Origin: Rhodovastum atsumiense
Lineage (GTDB): Bacteria; Pseudomonadota; Alphaproteobacteria; Acetobacterales; Acetobacteraceae
DNA: 64,000 nucleotides
Reading direction: 5' to 3'
Assembly: GCF_937425535.1 (NCBI RefSeq)
Contig: NZ_OW485601.1
Location: forward strand, 2,587,501 to 2,651,500
The position numbers were made by a program, and so were the translations under genes. A model generated the notes under the pieces. The model was given only the letters and a program-made list of their open reading frames with translations. It was not told the DNA's origin and searched no databases. Below, piece after piece: positions 1-11,356 of the stretch; position 1 is the stretch's first letter, and each line of letters starts with the position of its first letter.

Positions 1-64
1 GGGCTGGTGTGGATGGTTCCTGTGCATGGTGGGTCATGACGGACCGTAAGGTTCGTTTGGAGAT
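1..64 (+). other. 3' tail of the 16S-23S internal transcribed spacer
   Basis: These bases precede the 5' end of the 23S rRNA and must be the end of the ITS, since the 16S gene and any ITS tRNAs lie outside the window. I see no tRNA in them. Confidence 0.7.
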
Positions 65-2798
<2,734 letters not shown>

Positions 2799-2925
2799 AT
2801 CTCCCCCATCACGCACAGCAGTCATCCACACCAACCGCCACTCAGGCCTCGCCACGCACACACACCGACGCAAACACCAGAACCTGCCCCCACACCCTGA
2901 CACACACAATCAGGGTGGGTTTGAC

Positions 2926-3043
2926 GACCTGGTGGCTCTGGCGGGGTCCCCCCACCCGATCCCATCCCGAACTCGGCCGTGAAATACCCCAGCGCCCATG
3001 GTACTGCGTCCCAAGACGCGGGAGAGTAGGTCGCCGCCAGGTC
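2926..3043 (+). rRNA. rrf: 5S ribosomal RNA
   Basis: 118-nt 5S rRNA with the conserved blocks CCCGATCCCATCCCGAACTC and GGGAGAGTAGG. GACCTGG at the 5' end pairs with CCAGGTC at the 3' end (helix I). The complementarity extends outward (CAGGGTGGGTTTGAC with the matching 3' flank to about 3058), forming the long processing stem around 5S in the precursor. It lies 127 bases after 23S; the spacer is a CA-rich run without other features. Confidence 0.96.
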
Positions 3044-3105
3044 TTCAAACCCACCCTGACTTCCTCACCAACACACCCACACGCCCCATCAGTCGACAGC
3101 TTCAC

Positions 3106-3182
<77 letters not shown>

Positions 3183-3194
3183 CCACTCCAACCA

Positions 3195-3230
3195 CCGCCG
3201 ATGCCCACGCATCGGCGGCGGTTCGCGTTT
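3195..3230 (+). terminator. Intrinsic terminator of the rRNA operon
   Basis: A perfect 10-bp stem, CCGCCGATGC (3195-3204) with GCATCGGCGG (3209-3218), closes a 4-base loop 12 bases after the tRNA. Only a short T run (GTTT) follows. Its position and symmetry fit the end of rRNA transcription. It also covers an in-frame ATG at 3201 that would otherwise look like a start for the next gene. Confidence 0.7.
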
Positions 3231-3311
3231 GGGCCTTCGTCCAGCATCGCGACGGTGGATGACGCTCCGCTCATCCGCCCCATCTCTCCTCCAGCAGAGG
3301 AGGACCAGGCC

Positions 3312-4151
3312 GTGCGAGGCGGAAGGACCGACGACGGGCCGAATGATCGGGCGACGATCCGACACTTGCCCGATCTGCATGACATCGAGACCCTGTCCGC
3401 CCGCTACGTCCGGCAGACCTTCAAGCCGCACGCGCACGACGAGTACCTCTTCGGCGTGATCGAGAGTGGCGTGCATGCCGTCTGGTGCCGGGGCACCATG
3501 AACCGCGTGCCCGCGGGGACGGTCGTTACCATGCATCCCGGCGACGTCCATTACGGGGGCGGGGGCCATGCGTGTGGCTGGTGTCAGCGGATGCTCTATG
3601 TCAGTGAAGCCGGGATGCGCGCGATCCTCTCCGACATGGCGGATCGCGAGATCACCGGCTCGCTGGATTTCACCGACGCCTTTCACGCCAGGCCCGATCT
3701 GGCGTGTCGGTTCTCGGCGCTCCATGCGGTGCTGCACGGCTCCTTGGAAGCACTCGCGCGGGATGTCGCGCTGGACGACCTGATGCGGGCCATTCTGACC
3801 GAACTGGTGCCCGGGGTGGTGCCTGAAGACCGCAACGCGCCCGATGGCCGCATTCGCGATGCCATCGAGTATCTGCGATCCCGTGTCGACGAAAATGTCA
3901 CCCTGGATGAATTGTGCAGGGTCGCGGACCTGCGTCGCCGCCAGACCATCGCCGCCTTCCGCCGGCACACCGGCCTGCCGCCCCACGCCTGGCATGTCCA
4001 GCAAAAGATCGGCCGGGTGAAGCGTCTGCTGCGCGACGGGATGTCCGCGGCACAGGCCGCCGCCGAGACCGGCTTCGCGGATCAGAGCCATATGGCCCGG
4101 CACTTCCTTGGCATCGTCGGGGTGACCCCGGGCGCTTATGCCCGCGGTTGA
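3312..4151 (+). CDS. AraC-family transcriptional regulator with N-terminal cupin sensor
   Basis: A 279-residue regulator. Residues about 30-100 look like the AraC-type cupin ligand pocket (HAHDEYLFGVIESG, MHPGDVH), and about 175-275 hold the two helix-turn-helix motifs of the AraC DNA-binding domain ending in GFADQSHMARHF and VTPGAYA. I chose the GTG at 3312 because AGAGGAGG sits just upstream at proper distance; the ATG at 3201 lies inside the rRNA terminator stem and the GTG at 3255 has no ribosome binding site. The exporter gene follows 77 bases downstream on the same strand and is a plausible target. The ligand is unknown. Confidence 0.88.
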   Translation: MRGGRTDDGPNDRATIRHLPDLHDIETLSARYVRQTFKPHAHDEYLFGVIESGVHAVWCRGTMNRVPAGTVVTMHPGDVHYGGGGHACGWCQRMLYVSEAGMRAILSDMADREITGSLDFTDAFHARPDLACRFSALHAVLHGSLEALARDVALDDLMRAILTELVPGVVPEDRNAPDGRIRDAIEYLRSRVDENVTLDELCRVADLRRRQTIAAFRRHTGLPPHAWHVQQKIGRVKRLLRDGMSAAQAAAETGFADQSHMARHFLGIVGVTPGAYARG

Positions 4152-4228
4152 GGCCGCACTTTCGTTCTATCGCGCCACGCCTGCTTGCCCCTACCCCGGA
4201 TCCAGGCGGAACAGGCTGGGCGCGACAC

Positions 4229-5116
4229 ATGGCGATCGGGCGAGCGGTACGGGGCGGGACGACACTCAGGGCGGATCTGGCCGTGCTCGCCGTCGCGATG
4301 GTCTGGGGGGCGAGCTATCCCGTCGCGAAAAGCGCCCTTTTCCATGCGCCGGTGCTTCTGCTGATCTTCTACCGTTTCCTGACCACGGCCACGGTGATGT
4401 CCGCTGTCGCCTGGTGCGGTCTCGCTGCTGCACCCAGACGGGACGTACTGGCCGGGGCGGTTCTCGGGGCGATCCTCTTCGCGATCTTTCTGGCTGAAAC
4501 CTGGGGCATCGCGTTCACCACGGCAACGAACACGGCGCTGATCATCTCGCTCTGTACGGTCATCACGCCGTTTCTGGATTTCGGGCTGGCAGGGCGGCTG
4601 CCGCCCCTCGGTGTAATCCTCGGCGCAGGCGTCGCGATCGGCGGTGTCGCCATCCTGGCCGGCGGCATGAGCACGCCCGGGGGCGGCGATCTCCTGGTTC
4701 TGGTGGCGGCGGTGCTGCGGGCGGTCATGGTGGTATCGACACGGCGCTTGATGGACGGGCGGAGGCTCTCGTCCGCGGCGCTCACCGCGGTGCAGTCGGT
4801 GACGGTCGCGACACTCACATTGGCCGCGTTGCTGGCACAGGAGGCGCCGTCGGCCCTGCTCGTCACCGCGGGCTCCGGCTTCTGGGGGGCGGTGGTCTTC
4901 CTGTCGATCTTCTGTACGATCGGCGCATTCTATGTCCAGAACGCTGCCCTGCGCCGCACCAGCCCGACTCGCGTGAGTTTTCTGATGGGAACCGAACCGC
5001 TTTTCGGCTTTGCGTTGTCCTGGCTGCTGCTTGCGGAACCGGTGACGGCAGTGACGTTGCTTGGTGCAGGGCTGATTGTCGGCGGGACGTTCTGGGGATT
5101 GATGTCCGAGCGGTGA
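4229..5116 (+). CDS. DMT-superfamily (EamA) permease, probable metabolite exporter
   Basis: A 295-residue membrane protein with about ten hydrophobic segments in two EamA repeats (roughly 15-145 and 155-290). It begins with the typical ALVAMVWGASYP-like segment (here LAVAMVWGASYPVAKS) and contains TATNTALIISL and the second-repeat signature FLMGTEPLFGF. EamA proteins export amino acids or other small metabolites across the inner membrane; substrate unknown. The reading frame is open well upstream, but homology starts near the ATG at 4229, beyond the stop of the AraC gene. The shared direction and closeness suggest control by that regulator. Confidence 0.9.
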   Translation: MAIGRAVRGGTTLRADLAVLAVAMVWGASYPVAKSALFHAPVLLLIFYRFLTTATVMSAVAWCGLAAAPRRDVLAGAVLGAILFAIFLAETWGIAFTTATNTALIISLCTVITPFLDFGLAGRLPPLGVILGAGVAIGGVAILAGGMSTPGGGDLLVLVAAVLRAVMVVSTRRLMDGRRLSSAALTAVQSVTVATLTLAALLAQEAPSALLVTAGSGFWGAVVFLSIFCTIGAFYVQNAALRRTSPTRVSFLMGTEPLFGFALSWLLLAEPVTAVTLLGAGLIVGGTFWGLMSER

Positions 5117-5156
5117 TCAGGCTCTATCGCTCTCTACCGCCGATCTGCCTTTTGCT

Positions 5157-5669
5157 TCAGGACGGTATTCGCTGGCCTGACGTCTGGGACAGGCGATTTC
5201 GCAAAACCTCGATCTCGGTATTCGCGAACACCTCGACGCCGTGTCGCCGCAGCAGGGCGGTGGTGACGCCGGCCCCACCCTGCTTCCGGCCCGAGAAGGT
5301 TCCGTCATGGATGAGGCGGCTGCCGCAGGACGGACTGCCGTCGATCAGCAGGGCAAACCGGCACGCGTGCTCGCGCGCGAGCGCCAGCGCCGCCTGGGCG
5401 CCGGCAACGTAGAGCTCCGTCACGTCCGTTCCGTTCGCCTGGACGACCCGTCCGTGCCCCGCGAGGACGGCTTCCCCCGAGCGTCCTTCAGCGATCTCGG
5501 CCGGGGGACGCGGCACGGCGAAGCCGGCCATGAGTTCGGGGCAGATCGAAACGAGACGCCCCTCGCGCCGCCATTGGTCGATCGCTGGGTGGATCAAGGG
5601 TTTTGCCGCACCGTCGTAGCGGACGGGGTGGCCGAGCAGGCAGGCGCTGATCAGAATCCGGGCGACCAT
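5157..5669 (-). CDS. DUF523 family protein
   Basis: A 170-residue DUF523 protein. The family hallmarks are present: ISACLLGHPVRYDG at the N-terminus, ICPE (about residue 44), the GRVVQANGTDVTE segment, and SPSCGS near residue 113. The conserved cysteines suggest metal or thiol chemistry, but no biochemical role is established for the family. The frame is open 32 codons further upstream; the ATG at 5669 was chosen because the conserved domain starts there and GAGAGGAG lies upstream. It is convergent with the exporter (about 40-bp gap), so probably a separate transcript. Confidence 0.88.
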   Translation of the reverse strand: MVARILISACLLGHPVRYDGAAKPLIHPAIDQWRREGRLVSICPELMAGFAVPRPPAEIAEGRSGEAVLAGHGRVVQANGTDVTELYVAGAQAALALAREHACRFALLIDGSPSCGSRLIHDGTFSGRKQGGAGVTTALLRRHGVEVFANTEIEVLRNRLSQTSGQRIPS

Positions 5670-5819
5670 CGCCGCGACGAGCCTCCTCTCAGCAGGTTCC
5701 CGCTCGACACCAGATCGTCGCACCAGCGCGACACCCGGTCCTGCCATCATTCCAAATGTTATCACGAGACCGACGCCGGTGCGCCTGCGCCGGCGTCGGT
5801 CTCGTGGTCTGCGCCGGGC

Positions 5820-6656
5820 TCAGTCCTTCAACCAGCCGAGCAGTTCCGCGTTGATCTGGTCCTTGCGGGTGACGCACATGCCGTGGTCGCCGCCGGCGAT
5901 GACCCTCAGCGTGCCCTGCGGCAGCAGGGCAACGGCGGCCTTCCCGGTGGTCTCGATCGGAACGATCTGGTCGTCATCGCCGTGCAGGACCAGCGTGGGA
6001 ATGGTCATCCGGCGCAGGTCCTCCCGCTGGTCGGTTTCGGAGAAAGCCTTCACGCACTCGTACTGGGACAGCAGGCTGCCTTGCATGCCCTGCGCCCAGA
6101 AAGCATCCCGCAGCCCCTCGTTCAGGGTGACGCCCGGCCGGTTGAAGCCGAAGAACGGAATGGTGAGATTCTTGTAGAACTGCGATCTGTTGGCCTGGAC
6201 GCCGGCACGGATCTCATCGAAGACGGTCATCGGCACGCCCTGGGGATTCCACTCGGTGCGGGCCATGATCGGGGTGACGGCACCGATCAGCACGGCCCTG
6301 GCGACGCGGGAGACGCCGTGACGGCCGATGTAGCGCGCGACTTCGCCGCCACCGGTCGAATGGCCCACATGCACGGCCTGCCGCAGATCCAGCGCCGCCA
6401 CCACCGCCGCGAGGTCATCGGCGAAATGGTCCATGTCGTTGCCGCCGCGCGGTTGCGATGACCGTCCATGCCCGCGCCGGTCATGCGCGATCACACGGAA
6501 GCCATGTCGGGCAAGGAACAGCATCTGGTCCTCGAACGCGTCTGCGCTCAGCGGCCAGCCATGGCTGAAGACGACTGGCTGGCCGTCCCGGGGCCCCCAG
6601 TCCTTGACGTGGATCCGGGTGCCGTCCTGCGTGAAGATGAAGCTGCTGTCTGACAT
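5820..6656 (-). CDS. Alpha/beta hydrolase, cofactor-free haloperoxidase-like
   Basis: A 278-residue alpha/beta-hydrolase of the non-heme chloroperoxidase/arylesterase type. It starts with [16 protein letters not shown] and has the oxyanion segment [11 protein letters not shown]. The nucleophile elbow is GHSTGGGE, the acid is in [10 protein letters not shown] and the catalytic histidine in GGDHGMC near the C-terminus. The family hydrolyses esters and can make peracids; the true substrate is not predictable. The start at 6656 matches the family N-terminus and has ACAGGACA upstream; a longer open frame adds an alanine-rich leader unlike the family. The second AraC regulator is encoded upstream on the same strand. 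Confidence 0.9.
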   Translation of the reverse strand: MSDSSFIFTQDGTRIHVKDWGPRDGQPVVFSHGWPLSADAFEDQMLFLARHGFRVIAHDRRGHGRSSQPRGGNDMDHFADDLAAVVAALDLRQAVHVGHSTGGGEVARYIGRHGVSRVARAVLIGAVTPIMARTEWNPQGVPMTVFDEIRAGVQANRSQFYKNLTIPFFGFNRPGVTLNEGLRDAFWAQGMQGSLLSQYECVKAFSETDQREDLRRMTIPTLVLHGDDDQIVPIETTGKAAVALLPQGTLRVIAGGDHGMCVTRKDQINAELLGWLKD

Positions 6657-6879
6657 GTCCGTATGTCCTGTAGGGTTGCTGGAAAAGGACGCGGCATGGG
6701 TGGTCAGGGCGGCGGCGGTCGGGGCCGGAGGCAGCAGCGGGGCGCATGCTGCTGCTCCGGCCATGACGTGCCCTGCTGGTCACTTCTGCCTGGCGTCGAC
6801 ACCTCAGCCTGCCTCGACCCGCGCCCGGCGATCTTGAACGCGATTGATGGTTGGTCGGCTGCCGGTGGCCGGTCCCGGG

Positions 6880-7767
6880 TCAGCCCCCCGGACCGTGACC
6901 GAAGGCGATGGCGCCCGGCGTCAGTCCCGTCTTGCGCTTGAAACTGCGGATCATGTGGCTTTGGTCGGCAAAACCGCTCATCAGCGCGGCATCGACGCTG
7001 CTGTGGCCGACCCGCATCAGGTCACGCACGCGGTTGACCCGAAAGGAACGGAGATACTCATGCGGCGTGACCCCCGCATGTTGCTTGAAATTGCGCAGGA
7101 ACACGAAATGGTTCATGCCGGCCGTGTCCGCGAGATCGCGCAGCGAGATCGGCTCGCTGTAATGCTGGCGCATGTACTCGATGGTGCGGGCGATTTTCTG
7201 GTGATTGCGTGACCGGCGCCTCGGTGCGTCGCTATCGCCGCCCGCCAAGGTGAGGGCACGGACGAGGCCGAGCAACATGCATTCGAAGGCAAGCCCGTCC
7301 CCTCTTTCGGCCGCGCCATGGGCGGCAAAGAGCATGTCGCCCAACCAGGTGCGCCGATGTTGCATGATCGTGAAATCAATGTCGCGGCCAAGCCCGGCCT
7401 GCCGGCGCAGCATGGTCAGATAGCCCGGCGAGACATGCAGTTCCCGGCATATCCCACCCGTCTTCGCCACCTGCTGGAGCCTGGCCGAGTAGATGTCGCC
7501 GGCATTGCGGACGATGACGCTGCACTCCGCCTCGTCGCTGGCGACGCCGCGGCACTGGCTGCTCCACCGGCAGCCCCGAAATGAAAGGAAAACGATTCGC
7601 TCCGGCAAGGCGCGATCGATCATGACATCTGCGGTGGGCGCGATGTCGAACCGTGCCAACAAACAGTCATCGTTTCCCCACAGCTTCATGTGTGGTGATT
7701 TGGCTGCACGCAACAATGGTCCCCCTGCCTTCGTGCTGCACCGGCCGCTTGCGGGAAGCAGGGGCAC
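6880..7767 (-). CDS. AraC-family transcriptional regulator
   Basis: A protein of up to 295 residues whose last 100 residues are an AraC-type DNA-binding domain (ISLRDLADTAGMNHFVFLRNF, then GFADQSHMIRSFKRKTG and LTPGAIAFG). The N-terminal 170 residues (KLWGNDDCLLARFDI onwards) form the sensor part. The start is uncertain: a GTG at 7767 gives the full length, an ATG at 7689 gives 269 residues, and neither has a clear Shine-Dalgarno. I kept the longer form because GGPLLRAAKSPH resembles coding sequence. It is divergent from the isochorismatase-family gene across a 311-bp gap with a palindrome, so it may control that operon. Confidence 0.85.
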   Translation of the reverse strand: MPLLPASGRCSTKAGGPLLRAAKSPHMKLWGNDDCLLARFDIAPTADVMIDRALPERIVFLSFRGCRWSSQCRGVASDEAECSVIVRNAGDIYSARLQQVAKTGGICRELHVSPGYLTMLRRQAGLGRDIDFTIMQHRRTWLGDMLFAAHGAAERGDGLAFECMLLGLVRALTLAGGDSDAPRRRSRNHQKIARTIEYMRQHYSEPISLRDLADTAGMNHFVFLRNFKQHAGVTPHEYLRSFRVNRVRDLMRVGHSSVDAALMSGFADQSHMIRSFKRKTGLTPGAIAFGHGPGG

Positions 7768-8078
7768 AGCCGAGGTTTTCTTGACATTAATTCGCGCATT
7801 GCGAACTTGGAAGGAATTTCATTTCCGACGGGTCATTCACCGGCCATGCGGCCCGGTTCGGCCCACAGCCAGGGACCTGGCTTCCTGTCGATCAGGTGGA
7901 GCGGAAGACCTCGGACTCACTCCGCCATCATCGGGTTTCGTTTCTCTTCAAACCAGACGGGGCACGGGGCGGCAGAGGGGGAAGGATCGGGCCAAACCGT
8001 CAATCCGAGACAAGACGTCCCCCACCTCGTTCCGCATTTTCCCACCGTATCGGGCATGACCCGCAAACGAGGGGAACC
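7768..8078. promoter_or_regulatory. Divergent control region with palindrome TTCGCGCATTGCGAA
   Basis: A 311-bp intergenic region between the AraC gene (-) and the isochorismatase-family gene (+). At 7781-7786 there is a perfect -35-like TTGACA. A 15-bp palindrome TTCGCGCATTGCGAA (7791-7805, 5-bp arms) lies just after it. I do not find a convincing -10 at the ideal spacing. The ribosome binding site of the + gene is AGGGGAA at 8070-8076. The rest shows no gene-like frame with coding character. Confidence 0.4.
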
Positions 8079-8732
8079 ATGACACAAGCCGCCATTGCCG
8101 CGCCGTCGCCGCTGCTGCTGACGCCGTCGGACCACACTCTGATCCTGATTGATTTCCAGTCGCAGATGGCGTTCGCGACCAAGTCGATCGATGCGGCCAA
8201 CCTGCGGACCAACGCGGCGATGATCTCCCGCGCCGCCGCCGGCTTCGGCGTTTCCACCATCCTGACCACGGTGGCCGAGAAATCCTTCTCCGGGCCGATG
8301 TTCGACGAGATCGTCGCCGCCTTCCCCGGACAGGCAATGATCGACCGCACCAGCATGAATACCTGGGAGGACGCGAACGTCATCGGCAGGGTCAATGCCA
8401 TCGGCAAGCGCCGTATCGTGCTGGCCGGGCTGTGGACGTCGGTCTGCATCGTCGGCCCGGCGCTGTCGGCGTTGTCGCAGGGGCACGAGGTCTATGTGAT
8501 CGCCGATGCCTGCGGGGATGTCTCGGCCGAGGCGCATGAGCGGGCGATGCAGCGGATGATCCAGGCCGGCGCCCGGCCCATGACCTCGCTGCAATATCTG
8601 CTGGAGCTGCAGCGCGACTGGGCGCGCGGCGAGACCTACGAACTGACCACCGGCATCGCCCGCACCTATGGCGGCGCCTATGGCCTTGGCATCATCTACG
8701 CCAAGACCATGTTCGGCGCCCACGAGGGCTGA
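8079..8732 (+). CDS. Isochorismatase-family (YcaC-like) cysteine hydrolase
   Basis: A 217-residue isochorismatase-like hydrolase. The catalytic Asp is in TLILIDFQSQM, the nucleophile Cys in GLWTSVCIVGPALSAL, and the YcaC-type MNTWED segment is present. Members hydrolyse amides or related bonds with a Cys-Asp-Lys triad; YcaC-type proteins have no settled substrate. The ATG at 8079 follows AGGGGAACC; the frame upstream of it is open but not conserved. It heads a same-strand run with the XapX-like protein (48 bp later) and the amidohydrolase (15 bp after that), which suggests one operon for breaking down an amide-type compound. Confidence 0.9.
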   Translation: MTQAAIAAPSPLLLTPSDHTLILIDFQSQMAFATKSIDAANLRTNAAMISRAAAGFGVSTILTTVAEKSFSGPMFDEIVAAFPGQAMIDRTSMNTWEDANVIGRVNAIGKRRIVLAGLWTSVCIVGPALSALSQGHEVYVIADACGDVSAEAHERAMQRMIQAGARPMTSLQYLLELQRDWARGETYELTTGIARTYGGAYGLGIIYAKTMFGAHEG

Positions 8733-8780
8733 GCCGATGACGTCCCCCCGCACCGTGCCGAGGCGGCAGGAAGGCTCGCG

Positions 8781-9047
8781 ATGATGCCCTATGTCCTCTC
8801 GGTCGGAGCGGGGCTGGTCGTCGGCATCCTGTACGGACTGGTCCAGGTCCGTTCGCCCGCGCCGCCGGTGATTGCGCTGGTGGGGCTGCTCGGCATGCTG
8901 CTCGGCGAGCAGGTACCGCCGCTGGTGCGCTGCCTGCTGCAGCGCCATCCGCCGGCCGCGCTCTGGCAGCGCCATGTCCGCCCGCATGTCTTCGGCAGCC
9001 TGCCCGCCGGTGAGCCGGTGCGCCAGCGGCTGCCGGATCAATCCTGA
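8781..9047 (+). CDS. XapX/DUF1427 small membrane protein
   Basis: An 88-residue protein with two hydrophobic helices (about 4-24 and 28-48) and the XapX-type pattern GLVVGILYGLVQVRSPAPP followed by IALVGLLGMLLGE. The C-terminal 40 residues are polar and basic. The family is named from XapX but its function is unknown. Two ATGs lie in tandem (8781, 8784) after AGGAAGG. It is sandwiched between a cysteine hydrolase and a YtcJ-like amidohydrolase, so a transport or membrane-anchoring role for that pathway is possible but only inferred. Confidence 0.82.
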   Translation: MMPYVLSVGAGLVVGILYGLVQVRSPAPPVIALVGLLGMLLGEQVPPLVRCLLQRHPPAALWQRHVRPHVFGSLPAGEPVRQRLPDQS

Positions 9048-9062
9048 TCCCCGGAGCTTCCC

Positions 9063-10952
9063 ATGGCTCATCCGACGACCGCCGAGACGATTCTTTATAA
9101 CGGGCGGATCACCACCCTTGATCGCGGCCTGCCGGAGGCCAGCGCCGTGGCGATCGCCGCCGGGCAATTTTTGGCCGTCGGCAGCGATGCCGAGGTGATG
9201 GCCCTGGCCGGGCCAGGGACGCGGCGCATCGATCTGGCCGGACGGCGCGTGCTGCCGGGACTGATCGATAATCATTGCCACATCATCCGCGGCGGCCTGA
9301 ACTTCAATCTGGAATTGCGCTGGGACGGCGTGCGTTCGCTGGCCGATGCGATGGACATGCTGCGCCGGCAGGTCGCGATCACGCCGCCGCCGCAATGGGT
9401 GCGCGTGGTCGGCGGCTTCACCGAGCACCAGTTCGTCGAGAAGCGGTTGCCGACGATCGAGGAAATCAACGCCGTTGCCCCCGACACGCCGGTTTTCCTG
9501 CTGCATCTCTACGATCGCGCCCTGCTGAACGCCGCCGCCCTGCGGGCGGTGGGCTACACGAAGGAGACGCCGCAGCCGCCCGGCGGCGAGATCGTTCGCG
9601 ATGCCGGTGGCAATCCGACCGGGTTGCTGCTGGCCAGGCCGAACGCGGCCATCCTCTATGCCACGCTCGCGCGCGGACCCCGCCTGCCGCTGGAGTATCA
9701 GGTGAACTCCACGCGCCACTTCATGCGTGAGTTGAACCGGCTCGGCGTGACCGGCGTGATCGATGCCGGTGGCGGCAACCAGAATTATCCGGAAGACTAC
9801 CAGGTCATCCAGACCCTGGCTGATGCCGGACAGCTGCCGCTGCGGATCGCCTACAACCTGTTCACCCAGAAGCCGAAGGCGGAAAAGGAGGATTTCCTCG
9901 CCTGGACGCGCGGGTCGCGCTACCGGCAAGGGGACGATTATTTCCGCCACAACGGGGCGGGCGAGATGCTGGTGTTCTCGGCCGCGGATTTCGAGGATTT
10001 CCGCCAGCCCCGTCCCGACATGCCGGCGGAGATGGAGGACGATCTCGAGGGGGTCGTGCGCATCCTGGCCGAGAATCGCTGGCCCTGGCGCATGCACGCC
10101 ACCTATGACGAGACGATCAGCCGGGCGCTGGACGTGTTCGAGAAGGTGAACCGCGACATCCCGCTTGAAGGGCTGAACTGGTTCTTCGACCATGCCGAGA
10201 CGATTTCGGAGCGCTCGATCGACCGGATCGCGGCGCTCGGCGGCGGGGTCGCCGTGCAGCACCGCATGGCGTATCAGGGCGAGTATTTCGTCGAGCGCTA
10301 TGGCGCGCAGGCTGCCGAGGCGACGCCGCCGATCGCGCGCATGCTGGCGAAAGGCACGCGGGTTTCAGCCGGCACCGATGCCACGCGGGTGGCGTCCTAC
10401 AATCCCTGGGTTTCGCTCGCCTGGATGGTCACCGGCCGCACCGTCGGGGGCCTGCGCATCTACCCGGCCCATAACTGCATCGATCGTATGACCGCGCTCC
10501 GGATGTGGACCGAGAACGTGACCTGGTTTTCCAACGAGGAAGGTCGCAAGGGCCGGATCATGGCCGGGCAGCTCGCCGATCTCATCGTGCCCGACCGCGA
10601 CTACTTCGCCTGCCCCGAGGACGAGATTTCCTTCATCACGTCGGACCTGACCATGGTGGGAGGACGGATCGTGTTCGGCGCGGGCGATTTCGCTGCGCAT
10701 GACGAGACCGAATTGCCGCCGGCGATGCCGGACTGGTCACCGGTGCGGCGGTTCGGCGGCTATGCGGTCTGGGGCGAACCGAAGGGAGCGGGGCGGACGG
10801 CGTTGCAGCGGGCGGTCGCATCCGCCTGCGGCTGCACGAACAGCTGTGGGGTGCACGGCCACGATCATGCCACGGCCTGGTCGTCCCGGCTGCCAATCCG
10901 GGATTTGAAGGAATTCTGGGGTGCGCTGGGGTGCGCGTGCTGGGCGGTGTGA
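9063..10952 (+). CDS. YtcJ-like metal-dependent amidohydrolase
   Basis: A 629-residue amidohydrolase-3 family protein. The metal-binding HCH is at residues 71-73 (LPGLIDNHCHI). Further ligand regions are the RMHATYDE histidine, WFFDHAETISER, and the GTDATRVASYNPW loop. A composite beta-sandwich is formed by the N-terminus (ETILYNGRITTLD) and the region around GQLADLIVPDRDYF. The C-terminal tail is rich in cysteine and histidine (CGCTNSCGVHGHDH, FWGALGCACW), an added metal-binding-like segment beyond the usual YtcJ core. Substrate unknown. It sits 15 bp after the XapX-like gene. Confidence 0.92.
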   Translation: MAHPTTAETILYNGRITTLDRGLPEASAVAIAAGQFLAVGSDAEVMALAGPGTRRIDLAGRRVLPGLIDNHCHIIRGGLNFNLELRWDGVRSLADAMDMLRRQVAITPPPQWVRVVGGFTEHQFVEKRLPTIEEINAVAPDTPVFLLHLYDRALLNAAALRAVGYTKETPQPPGGEIVRDAGGNPTGLLLARPNAAILYATLARGPRLPLEYQVNSTRHFMRELNRLGVTGVIDAGGGNQNYPEDYQVIQTLADAGQLPLRIAYNLFTQKPKAEKEDFLAWTRGSRYRQGDDYFRHNGAGEMLVFSAADFEDFRQPRPDMPAEMEDDLEGVVRILAENRWPWRMHATYDETISRALDVFEKVNRDIPLEGLNWFFDHAETISERSIDRIAALGGGVAVQHRMAYQGEYFVERYGAQAAEATPPIARMLAKGTRVSAGTDATRVASYNPWVSLAWMVTGRTVGGLRIYPAHNCIDRMTALRMWTENVTWFSNEEGRKGRIMAGQLADLIVPDRDYFACPEDEISFITSDLTMVGGRIVFGAGDFAAHDETELPPAMPDWSPVRRFGGYAVWGEPKGAGRTALQRAVASACGCTNSCGVHGHDHATAWSSRLPIRDLKEFWGALGCACWAV

Positions 10953-10966
10953 GCGGGAAGGGAGGC

Positions 10967-11356
10967 ATGACGGCGGCAGGCACGGTGTTGCATCGCCTCT
11001 GCCTGATCGGCCTGTGCGCGGCTTATCTGCAGGGAGGGGTCGCCAAGCTTGGCGATCTGCCGGCCGCCCTGAATGAGATGGCGCAACTCGGCCTGCAGCC
11101 GGTGGCGTTGTTCGCGACGGCGGTGATCGTGCTGGAACTCGGGGCCTCGGCCATGGTGATTCTCGGCATCGGCCGGAGGGCAGGGGCCCTCGCCCTTGCC
11201 GCCTTCACCTTGGCGGCGAGCCTGATCGCGCTGCGATTCTGGGACATGCCGCCGGGCCCTCAGCGCTTTGCCGCCACCAATGGCTTTTTCGAGCATCTCG
11301 GGCTGGTGGGCGGCCTGCTGCTGGTCGCCTTGCAGGCACGAAGGGAGGGCACATGA
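10967..11356 (+). CDS. DoxX-family membrane protein
   Basis: A 129-residue protein with four predicted membrane segments and DoxX-type features: LCAAYLQGGVAKLGD at the first helix, then MAQLGLQPVALFATAVIVLELGA. DoxX proteins are linked to quinone or thiol redox processes, though most members are uncharacterised. The ATG at 10967 follows GGGAAGGGAGG, a strong ribosome binding site; an upstream GTG start would overlap the amidohydrolase. The stop overlaps the start of the DUF1275 gene (ATGA), so the two are translationally coupled. Confidence 0.85.
   Translation: MTAAGTVLHRLCLIGLCAAYLQGGVAKLGDLPAALNEMAQLGLQPVALFATAVIVLELGASAMVILGIGRRAGALALAAFTLAASLIALRFWDMPPGPQRFAATNGFFEHLGLVGGLLLVALQARREGT

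Noticed and set aside
3201-3311. ATG start at 3201 for the first AraC gene
   Set aside because: It lies within the stem of the rRNA-operon terminator, lacks a ribosome site, and the GTG at 3312 has a strong one.
7917-10262. 781-codon open frame on the minus strand
   Set aside because: It is antisense to the isochorismatase, XapX and amidohydrolase genes, which have recognisable domains; the composition is typical of GC-rich shadow frames.
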